The notes under the pieces are model-generated. The model worked only from the letters and a program-made list of their open reading frames with translations. It ran no database searches and was not told the origin of the DNA. Source: Nereocystis luetkeana (Eukaryota; Sar; Phaeophyceae; Laminariales; Laminariaceae). From it: 64,000 nucleotides of DNA. A program made the position numbers and the translations under genes. The stretch is from the NCBI GenBank assembly GCA_031213475.1, contig JARUPZ010000027.1, forward strand, positions 4,875,632 through 4,939,631, in the 5' to 3' direction. Positions within the stretch are counted from its first letter, which is position 1; every line of letters begins with the position of its first letter. Shown in pieces: positions 22,330 to 33,100 of the stretch.

Positions 22330-25300
22330 CTCTTCGGCCTCGACCTCCGCCCGCCGCGCGAGCACCGCGTGCTTATCGTCTCCCCCCGGAAGCGGCGCGT
22401 CTCGGCACTGCAGCGCGTGTCCGGCGTTGTCCCTGATCACGTTGAACCGCACCCGCACGCGCGAGCTCTGAAGGACGCTGATCGCCGGCATGCCCCCGTT
22501 GCGGTTAACGTCCGTACCGTCGTCTTCCGGCTCGTCGCCTTCATCGGAGTCGACGCAGGCCGCACCCACCGCCGCCGCCGCCGCCGCCGCCGCCGATCCC
22601 GACGGAGAACTCCCGCCACCCTGCCCCGCCCCCCCTCCTCCTGCTCCTGCTCCTGCTCCTGCTCCTCCTCCTCCTCCTGCGGCTGCTCCTGTTATTTTTT
22701 TGCCCCGTCCCCCGCCCCGGCCGCAGTCCCGAACAGAGCAGTGCTCCACCGTGCCCTCGCCGCCAATATGCACGCCGAAAGTTTCGCTTCCTTGGATGGT
22801 CGAGTCGCAGAGGAGGCACGTCCCCTCGTCCACGTTCACGCCCCCCTGCGCGCAGCGCACGACGCAGCCGTCCATCTCCAGGTGGGACTCCCGCCCGACC
22901 TGGTACACGGCGCCCCGGTACCCGGACCCTTGCTCGAGGGTGAGGTTGGCGAGGCGCACGCGGACCGCGCTCCCGCCGAAGGCGTTCCCCGCGCTCGCCG
23001 GGGACCCCGTGACGCCGTCCTCCCACCCGCTGTCGCTGTCGTCGTCGATGTTGTTCTTACCCTTAACCTCGGGCACCTCTCCGCCCGCTCCGCTTCCGTC
23101 CCCGACCCCGAGCACGGCACCGCCCATCACCCCGACCAGGTAGTGCTCGCCGGAGGGGACCGGGCCTGCGGGGGCCGGGTTGTTGTACACCACGCAGGCG
23201 CCGGCGCCGCCGGCCCCGATGATCTCCACGCTCGACACCAGCTGCTGCAGCCCCCACGCCCGCGCCTCGTACCTCCCCGGCGTGAGCAGCACTACATCTC
23301 CCGGCTGCAGCGCCGCGGCCACCCGCCCTCGCTCGTCGAACGAGTAGTACACCCGTGATCGATGCTCGACCCCGTCCGCGCCTCCGCTGGCTTTTTCCCG
23401 CCGCGCCGCCCTCAACGCTAGGGGTATCGAACCCACCGCCTGGCCGTCGTCGCCGCCACCCGCAGACACCGGGGGACCTTCCCCTCGTGCCTCAAGGTCG
23501 GCCGCCGTGAGTGCGGACGCCACCAGAACGTGCACGAAGAAGCCCTCGGGCCGGCCGAGGTAGGCCCTCGACGCGGGGGGCAGGCCGATGCCGCCCGGCC
23601 GCCGCTGGTAAAAGATCGCGGTCTCCGTGGGCCTCGGACCGGGGCTCAGGGGCGTCGTCGCCAGCTTAACCTCCGGGGAGAGCTCGACAGCCGGAACGAA
23701 CGGGGAAGATCTCGGTGAGAGCTTGCCACCGAGTGTCGCCGCCCTCGGAGACACACGGGCCGATCCCCCAGGCGCCGATCGAGCCGAGGACGCCGACGAC
23801 GGTCTCTCCCACAAACGGGCCCCGTCCAAGCTGCCGGCCACCGCGGCGGCGGCGGCAGCGGCTGCCAGCGCTGTCGCCGGCCCTCTGCCGGGCGATGTCG
23901 CCGACAACGCCGACGTTAACGCCGACGCCTCTAGAGCACGGGACGGCGACCGCGACGGAGTGGTCTGCGACAGCGCCGCCGGCCCCGGGCTCAACGGCGG
24001 GCGGGGCCGAGGGGACTTCTTACGGCCGAGGCTCCACGCGACAGCCGCCGCCGCGGCCGCCGCCAGCGACTTCTTTGCCGTCACCGTTAGGTTCGACCTG
24101 CCGAAGGTCGAGGAGGGGCCGTCCGACAGGGATCGGTGGGGGGGGGGGGTTGCGCGCGCTCTCCCCCGCGAACCCGGCCACTCCGGCGGAGGAAGGGCAG
24201 GAACCGTACACCCCGCTCTTCGAAGCCTGCGCCAAGTCGACGGCCCCGGCGGCGATCGCGATGGCGTCCGGGCTCGCGGACAGCGCCAGTATCGGCGGGG
24301 GCGGCTTTGCCGGGAACCCCGCGATGTCGTCGTCGTCGTCGTCATCACCGCCCCCCCCCTCCCCCTCCGCCGCCTTCTCCTTGCCCACAGCAGGACCTTG
24401 AAAGGGCGCTCCGGCTACCTTTTGGTGCTTCTCGGGCGCTCCGGCCGCCTCCTCCTCTTGCGCGGCCCGCTTCGGCGTCGCGCCGGCGCCGGCTTCTGCC
24501 TCCGCTCGCGCCGCGCTATTTCTTCCCGAGCTGCTCAGCGGTGTCGCTCTGTCTGGGCTCGACCCTCGCAAGGCCTTGGCATGGTTCGCCGCTGCCAGCT
24601 CGTGCGCGTCGGTCGGTTTTTCCTCCGTTTCTTCGGGAGTGGAAATTCGGAGCCGGAGCTCCTGCTCCTGCTCTTGCTGCTGCCGCTGCCGCCGCTTCAG
24701 GCGCCGCTGCTGCTGCCGCTGCTGCAGCTTTCCGACGGAACCGTTGCCGGCGATCTCCTCAGACACCGAGCCCCGCAGGGACAACAAGACATCCGGAAAG
24801 CCGTACGCGACGGCGTCTTCCTTCGCAGGAAATGGTGGCGGTGGTGGCGTCGCCGACGGTGGTGGCGGCGGCGGCGGCGGCGGGTCGTCGCGGCTCGAGG
24901 GCGGCGGAAAGCTCGCGCTCAGCGTAAGCCTAGGCGCGGGCAAGCTCGGGGCCGACGGCGAAACGCCTCCGTCCGGCAGCGGAGAGCCGCTCGTGATGCT
25001 CGTAGCGGTCGTGACGCAGGTGACGACGCTGCTCGTCGAGGCGGCCCTCTTCTCGCGGGCGTCGGAGAGAGGCGAAGGGACTCTGAAGGAGTCGGCGCGG
25101 TGAGCCACCAGAGCGTACGGGGGCGGAGGACCTCGCGTGCTCGCGCCCGACGAGGCGGCTGCACGAGTAGTCGGCAGGGAGGCCCGTTTCGCCTCCAGTT
25201 GGCGCCGCCTGCTCTCCTCGAGAGAAACGGGGAAGAGCGGTGCGCTTACCCTCCGTGCTGGGATGGAGGAGGCGGGGGAGGCGGCGGCGTTCGCCGACGA

Positions 25301-26461
25301 GTACACCTCGTGGGAGGGAATGGGGTCTGTCGGCGACACGCCTCCGTGGGACGACACTCCGTTCGGCGGTGGCGGTTGCGGCGGCGGCACGTACGAGCTC
25401 CGACGGTCTCGCGAGGCTGCCGGCGAATAAATCAGCCGCCTTTGGTCTGGCGAGGCAGTGTGAAAGACAACGGCAGGGTTGAGAGTGTCTAGCCTTGGTG
25501 AAGCCGACGGCATGCCCGTCATCGTCGCGCTGCTACTTCCTTCTATCGGGGAGCTCTTGCCGCCGGTGCTGCCGCTGCTGGACCTCGAGCCTAATCGGCC
25601 GCGGCTGCCACCGCCACCGCTGCCGCCGCCGCCGCCACCGCCACCGCCGCCGCCACCGCCACCGCCGCCGCCACCGCCACCGCCACCGCCAGGCATGCTC
25701 AGCCGCTTCATTGTCGGCGGAGAAGGGCACCCGTCTTCTCTGCACACCTCCTGTTCCCCATGTCGCCGAAGCTGCTTGACCTTCTGGACTCGCTGCTTCA
25801 GGTGGTGCTGCTGCTGCTCCTGTTGGTGCTGCTCCTGCTCCTGCTGCTGCTCCTGCTGCTGCTTCTGTTGCAGCTGCTGCAGCTGACTAAGCTGCTGATA
25901 GTGCTGCTGGTGTTGCTGCCGCTGGTGTTCCAGCGACAACTTCTTGTGCTGCTCCTGCTCTCTTTGCTTCCAGGTAGCGGACGCCACGGTGGCGGAAGGC
26001 ACCACAGGCGCCGACGCCGACGTCGACGCCGTACCGCCGCTCACCTCGCGCTGCTCAGTCGACTCCTGCCGGCCGAAGAAGGGATGCCTCGTCGGCGCGT
26101 TCTCCCTTTGCCGCGGAGTGGCGACGGTGTTGACAGTGCCGCCGTAAATCATCTTCCGCCGGCCGCGAACGCCGGTGTGGTTGACCAGAGGCGACGGCGG
26201 GGGCAGGTCGGCGGGGTTCACGTATTTCACGCACACCTCGCGGTGCCGTTTCCAGCCGGCCTTCTGGCACTCCATACCGCAGTAGGCAACGGCCCGGCAT
26301 CGTGCGCAGAGTTTCAGTCGGACCTTGCGGCTCTCCTCTCCGGGCTCGGTCCGGGCCTCCTCCCCGTCGCGCTTGCCGCACGAGTCGCAGCGAGGGGTGC
26401 GCTTTCTCCTCGAAACCTTCTTGGGCGACAGGGCCCTGAACTCCTTGCCCCGGAAGGTCAT
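22330..26461 (-). CDS. MYND zinc finger plus parallel beta-helix protein, frame broken at a 12-C run
   Basis: The ATG at 26461 follows an in-frame TAG about 27 bases upstream. A complete MYND finger lies at the N-terminus, ligands C25, C28, C52, C55, C61, C65, H73 and C77 (CDSC...LCARC...YCGMEC...H...C); MYND fingers bind proline-rich partners. A long disordered part follows: Q/H-rich coiled segment (about residues 165-235), poly-Gly, Pro/Ser stretches and an Asp run. The frame is open to a run of 12 C (24138-24149, minus sense). Past it the coding frame shifts by one: a second open frame continues to a GT donor after 22330 (GAAGAG|GTGTGTG). It encodes SRVYYSFDERG, VVLLTPGRY, VEIIGAGG and beta-helix rungs such as NLTLEQGSGYRGAVYQVG, CDSTIQGSETFGVHIGG and NVIRDNAGHALQC, as in pectin-lyase-like and FBXO11-type CASH repeats. 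One C fewer would make a single frame of about 1,370 residues; an assembly error is likely. Downstream exons were not found; without splicing the frame stops at 22279. Exact role unknown. Confidence 0.8.
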
Positions 26462-27199
26462 GATGGCGACGACAAAGAAGAAGTGCTACTCGTCGTACTC
26501 GTTCTCCGCTACCCGAGCCAGAAAAGCGGCGGTTGCACCTCCCAGCACAGCACAGCAATGAAAAACGAAGAGATTATTTCTCATATAAAAAAAACTGATC
26601 TTTTGCGTGTGATTTTTATTTCGAAAAACGTACGTATTCGATTTTCTCCCTTCCTCCGCTTTGCGGACCGCCGGACCTCCCGCCAGAGTTATGACTCCGC
26701 GGCCGAGAAACCTAGTCCCGAGCACCGAACGATGCTGCCACGGGTCGCACGCTAGGCACACACGTTCGGTTATCGGTCAAACTCCATGGTCGGCCCACGG
26801 AATATGAAATGTATATTCGGTCGTCCACAGGCCCCCCTGTTGTTTTCTTTTTGCAGTTATATCGTGATGGTGGAGTTCCATAGAATAATTTGGCTTCGTA
26901 TCCGTGTGACAGGGGGGATCCTATTTTTTTTTCGAGGCGCGGCATCGCGAACAGACTATACCCAGGGCTTCCAGAGTCTACATCGGCGCCCTGTGCAGTA
27001 CCACTGCCCACCTCGAGGACGCCAGCCAGCTGACATATCATTTAGTCAGGCTTGGAGGGATATTCAAGCTTGGGACGCGCGGCGTCGTCGAAACAACGGG
27101 GACGAAATAGCCAGCGCTGCTACCGTTCGTCTTTCTGTACCTTTCAGTGTTCCGTCCCTTGGGAAGAGAGAACTCTACGTACGACTACTATTCATAGGG
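26462..27199. promoter_or_regulatory. Shared upstream region of the divergent MYND and VTI1 genes
   Basis: Only 738 bases separate the two start codons and no other gene is visible between them, so the promoters of both must lie here or overlap. No TATA box stands out. It holds a T-rich run followed by TTTTTGCAGTT near 26850, which may be a 5'-UTR splice acceptor for VTI1. Confidence 0.5.
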
Positions 27200-30100
27200 A
27201 TGTCGTCCATTTTTGACGCTTACGATGAGGAGTTCCTGGCTCTCACCCAGGACATAGGCAACAACATCAGCCACCTGACCACATACGAGACGGATTCAGG
27301 TGGGTGGCATGGGGCATGTGCATCCTGTTCGTCCCGTTTTGGGCACCCATCGTTGCTTTTGTTTCATTTTGAGAACAGAACGCCGTCGAAATCGTATATA
27401 TTTCCCATCTCTCCGGCGCAGTGAAGTTCAAGGCCAGCGAAAAAATGCGCGAGCATCCTTCCCGCTTGTCCTGAGCAACAACAGGCTACGAGACGAGTGC
27501 GAGTATGTCGTACAAGACTAGACCAAGACCAACAGCACTACGAGTACATCTACTTCGTACATAACTCTGACAAGCAGTTCATATATGAACGTACAGCAAG
27601 TCGGAACTGCTGCAGCGTCCGTTGCGTCCCTGGGATAGATTAGATACCATATACGAACGTACTGGTATACATTTGCGTCGTGTCCAATATTTCAATGCCA
27701 CTATCTGCGCCCCCCCCCCCCCCCCCCACACGCCCACGCCCCTCCCGACGTCCGTTCCAGGGAAAAAGCGAACGCAGCTGACCCATGTCGACGCCCTGGT
27801 CGGGCAGGCCGGAGACTTGCTGAAGCAGATGGAGATAGAAGTCCGCAGCACCCAGGACGCCTCGACGAAGAAGGAGCTCGCCGGGTGAGAACGCAGACAG
27901 CGATGAACGCGTGAGCGCGTGGAGGGTGAAGAGGACGCCCCCTCCCCTTCCTTCTCCCCCTCTCTCTCCCTCCCTCCCTTCCCCCCCCCCCCCCCTACCC
28001 CCCACCCCCCGCGGACCCTTCCCCCCCTCCCTCCCTCCCTGAACAGGCGGCGGGAAGGTATCCGCCGCCGCCACCTCTGGATGTTCACCGTCAGCGCCCC
28101 CCCCCCCCCCCAGAATGTGAAATGTTTAAGGAGGAACGGGATGTGTTAGATGAGGAGATGAGGAAAATAGACGAACGTGACACGGAGGAATTTGGTACAA
28201 CACTTACTATTAATATATTGTAGCGAGAAAACGGTCGCTATCCTACCTATAGGGCTCGTAGGAGATAGATCATGGCGGCCACAAGCGGCGAAACAGGAAG
28301 GGGGCGAGAATAGCGAAAAGTTTCTATTAATAATATTAATATTAATAGTATGTCGTACGCATATGGAACCAATGTATTGAGCGCCCCCAACTGTTGGAGG
28401 TGTCTACTGTTGTATTTTGGGAGTAGGAGCAGTACTCCGTCTCGAAAGGGATTCGTGGTCAATGGTCAAATGATCACAGTAAGCCAAGCAACTAATGAGT
28501 ATGCGCCCGCCCCCCGCCCATGACAGCACGCTCCGGCCTTGAAGGCCTGTCGCTGCCGCGGCACCCACAGCAATGTCCAGCGCCCTCTCGCGCGTTCTTT
28601 GTCACTAGAACTTTACTTGCTCATTTTGGGAAATGTTTCTTCTGTCAATAGGCTTTCTTGCGGTTCTCCCGCAGCCTGAGGTGGAAGAGGAGGCCGCGAG
28701 AGTCTGCACCGGGCGTTCCTGCTCGCCATTTGCTACCGATATTAATCTATGAACTGCTGTAATTGTAGCTATCTGTCCCTGTTTGCAGCGTGTACCTGGT
28801 ATCAGGTGTGACATCCTGTGAACCCAGGTACCTGGTATATTTTTTTCTCGTGCATACTGCTGTTGTACGTCGTCAATTCATGCGCAACGTTGCATGCGAC
28901 ATGCGTGCCGTTGGTGGAGAGGCATCGTCGTTTACCCCCCAGCCATGAACACGTGCGTAATGCGGCTGTCCGCCGCGTTGCTTTTCACCGTTCGTGCTGA
29001 CTGCTGCCTGCGCACATGTACGCGCCTGCTGTACCGCCGTTATCGCCGTCGTTACCTTCTCGTCCCCGTCAACAACAACTAATAATAATAATAATACGAT
29101 AACACTCAACAACTGCTTCTACAGCAACAATTACCATTAATACTATTATGGGGGACCATATTAACCCTTACAGCACCACACTCCCACACTTTGTATTGTG
29201 AGTTAATGTGAGAACAACAACAAAAAACAAATGTGGGGACAAAGTACTCAAAACTGTAAGTAGTTTGCCCCCAAAACGGGACTGGGGTCCTAAAAGGGTT
29301 AAATAGGACCTACGGTAGAGACAAAAAAAACTGTATGTTTTACCTATTTTTACTAACAATATTTGGTCCTATTTTACTATGGTGCCCCGTAATACCACTA
29401 CCTGACACAACGCAGCAAGATTTCGAGCTACAAGAAGACGCTGCAGTCGCTGCGGGGAGACTACCGGAAGGCGGTTGAGAAACAAGAGCGGGAAGGGCTC
29501 CTCGGGGGAAAGGAAGGGGTGAGAACCGAGCAGTGAGCAAATGAGCAACAACCACGTCCCGGTCTCTTCTGCCGAAAAAATCGGTTCACCGTGCACCCGG
29601 CCGGCGGCTGCTGTTGCGGCATTCCCTCCCGCCGTGCCCCTGCTGTGGTGTCGTGTGTATGCTATTTTCGTAGTACAACGTTGAAGACGTGATATTTGCT
29701 CTCGGCATCCCCGGGCTCGTAGACGGCGCCTCGAGCACACGGCTGCTGCTGTCGTGGCTGCAGTTCTTTCTGTTTCCAGAGGTTTTGTTGCTTGGTACGG
29801 CAATCGCATAGCGCTTTGGTTTGGACCCTCCTTTGCGCGCTGTGAGGGATGCAACAGCAGCGGGAGTAGTAGCAGCAGCAGGGACGACGTGCTTGCTCGC
29901 AGGCAGTATATTAACAGCGGTGAGCAAGGGTGGGCTAGGAAGGGTGTGGACTTGTAGTAACAGTACTCATATCAGCAGTATTAGGATTCGTATCATAGCG
30001 GCAATTGTGGTATGTAGCTGCTGTATACTGGTGCTCGAAGTATGACACCAGTAGCTTTCACGCCCGCCGCGACCGTTCGCTCCGACTGGTCGTAACCTAC

Positions 30101-33100
30101 CCTTATCTCCGTGTTTTATCTCTCTATATATGTCGGGGGGGGGGGGAAATCCGCGGCTCGACTTTCTCGCACGTTTGTTCACCGCTCGCCCCTCCCCGCC
30201 GCGCCGTGCCCGGCCTGCTGCTCTCCATCAACTCCCGCCCCGCGCAGCAGATGTTCGCGCAGGGGGGAGCGTCCCAGGAGCAGCGGGATCGACTGCTGCA
30301 GACAACGGACCGCTTAGACGGGCAGGGTCGTAGATTAGAGGACAGCAAACGGACCATGATGGAGATTGAGGATACCGGTGAGAGGGGGGGTGGGGGTTGA
30401 GGGAGGTTGGGGGGGGGGGGAAGGGGGAAGGGGAGGGTTGTTGGTCGATGCGAGAGGGTTTCTTGTCGGCGGGGGCGTTTTTTGTTTTTTTTTTCAAGGT
30501 TTTGTAATTCCTGCTGAGTGCATGACGCTCTATGCCCCGCACATGTATTTAAGTATTTATCTCCCGCGGATGTGTTGACTGCAGTGCGATGTCGCTGGTG
30601 CCGTGTATTAGCTTGGTCTCTGAGGTGGGGGTGATTGTGGGGGGGGGGGGGGGGGGTTGATGCCTCCTGTACGGCGTTCATGCAGGGGTCGTCACCACGT
30701 TTCTCATCGCCTACCGTGGGCGTGCCGTCCTTTTTTTTGTCGCGGTTTCTGGCCTCAAGCTCTCTCTCTCTCTGTGTGTGATGATAGCACCCCGCCCAAA
30801 CACTCCGTACCTGTTGCGATGCCGCCGCTGTTTTATATGTTTTGTATACCTGTTGGCCACTCCCGAGTCGTGATTGGCACCCTTTTCGTGTCGTTCGCGG
30901 TGCGTACGTACGTACGTACGTACGTGCACCCATCGTGTATCCGTTGGCGCCCTTCCTTACCCTACTGTTGCGCCCGAACGCAGCGATGGAGATCACGATG
31001 GAGCTAGGACGCAACCGGGAAAAAATAGGGGAGGTGCACGACAAGGTAAGAGCCGTTGGGGAGGAAGGGTAGCGCCCCTGCTTCTGTTTACCAGAAAAAA
31101 AAAAAAAAAAAAAAGCCAAACGGACACGTTTTATTTATCGCGTCAGTTTTTGCGGTCCATATGTACGTACAACTGACAACAACCCAGGCATTAGCTAGAA
31201 GCATTCATGCAGCTCTGTTATTTCTCCCGCCCAATCCCCTCTTATTTCTCCGACCCGATCCCCTAATACCTAATATCATAGCTGTTACTCGTAGTAGCTC
31301 TTACAGTAGTGCCGACTTTATCGACACCCATTTTTTTTTGGTGTGGAACGCCCCCCTTCCCCCCCTCCTCCGTCTCGTTGTTTCGCCTGATACGATGGTG
31401 CACGTCGTGTGGTGGAGCTCGTGTGAGTACATAATAGCATTGCACGGTGTTGGTGACCTCAAGCAGTAGCTGTGCGCTATCGACATCAACAAATACTGGG
31501 CTGTGCAAAGAAAAAAAAAATAGCATTCCGGCGCGAGCGTTGCCATGGCCGAGAGAAATATGAATACCGCTCTGACCGATAGTGTAAACACCGTTTGATG
31601 ACCGATCTCAGAGTCCTGATGGGTGGTATATTTTCGGTCGGAGTGGTTTTCAGACGTTTTTTTAGCAGACTCCAGCGACTTTTGTCGGGAGAATTTTGCT
31701 GTTGTTCTCGAGACCGATAATGATGCTGGTCACGAGACCATGGCATGAAGGCGTTGAGAATTTCGACCCGAAGAGGGAGGTGGTATCGGTACACCCTCCC
31801 CCCCCCTCCCCCTCCCCCCTCCCCCGAAGGCTCCAGGCCGACTTTACCGCGGGAGGCGCCTATAGTACGATATGGTGCATGACGCTGCGTGTACTGTATT
31901 TTTTTTTTTGTGTTGCTGGCGGTCTTGGTCTCGGGAAGTTTGATTCCGATCGACTGTAAAGTTGCCTGGTAGGGCACACGAGAGATGACGACACGAGAGA
32001 TGCCGTGAGCGTCTTGTGAACCATGCCACTGCTAAGCGCGGCGAAGGAGCGAGCAGAGCGCGAGCGGGGAAGCAGGTTGCACGTTGTGGTGTAAGGCGGT
32101 CGGAGGTGCATTGGATCGCTTGGGGGCCGAAAGAGTCGCGGCGGGGGGGAGGGGGGGGTAGTGTCTCTGTTGGATCCCGCATTGCGCTGAGCTCGCCTGC
32201 GCGGCGTCCCTCGAAAGGTGGCTTGTTCGGCGTACGTGAGATCTTTTGACTGAGGGTCGGTGTGTCTGTGGCGTTTTCGGGGGCGGGGGTGATCTCGCTG
32301 CTGTCGTCCACACGAGGTCTAGGCTTTGCTTTCCTATGCTGATGTTGCTGTGGCTGCGGTGCACAGACCGTCGTAGTATGAATGTATGAACTGCGGTACT
32401 GGTAGTTTGCAGCAGCGGTAGTGGCCGCTGTGTTGGTCGCGCTAGGAGTAGGCGGGGACAAAGGCCCGCCCTGTTTGTGTCCCACCCCGTGCGCGTATTT
32501 GTTTGCCACCGGGGTATGCTGTTTCCCACCCGTGCGTGTGTTGTTAGCAACCGGTGTGTGTTGTTTGCCACCGGTATGTGTTGTTTGCCCACACGTGCGT
32601 GTTGTTCTATGTACACACCGCCCCCCCCCCCCCCCCCCCCCTCCTCTCCTTATTCTTGCCCCCCGCCCCCCGCCATGTAACCGTAGGTGCGGGAGACGAA
32701 AACTAATCTAGACGAGGGCAAGACCGTCCTCGACAGGATGCACGGCTGGTTCCGCAATTTTTAGACTGCGTCCGCACGATCGTCTGCCCTAGCGAGCGCA
32801 AGTAGCCTGACCGCTTTTCTTGTCATACCTGTTTGGGTTTTTTTTATTGATTGTCTGGTTTGATTGATTTGCGGGCCTTCCTTTCCTCCTGATGATGGGT
32901 GGCGTGTGTGTGCGTTCCCCCCCCCCCCCCCCCCCCCCCCCCGATGGCGTACAGCAGCAATACGTACGTGGGTTATTTGAGTTTATGTGTTTGAGACGCT
33001 GGCATCCCCTGGCCCTTGTTGCTGTTGACACCTTCCCCCCCCCCCCCCCCCTCCCTGGTCCTACGACTACGGCCATGCATGAGATCGAGTACATATCTCC

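Noticed and set aside
22285..25886. Large plus-strand open frames opposite the MYND gene
   Set aside because: They are GC-rich shadows; the minus strand carries the recognisable MYND and beta-helix motifs.
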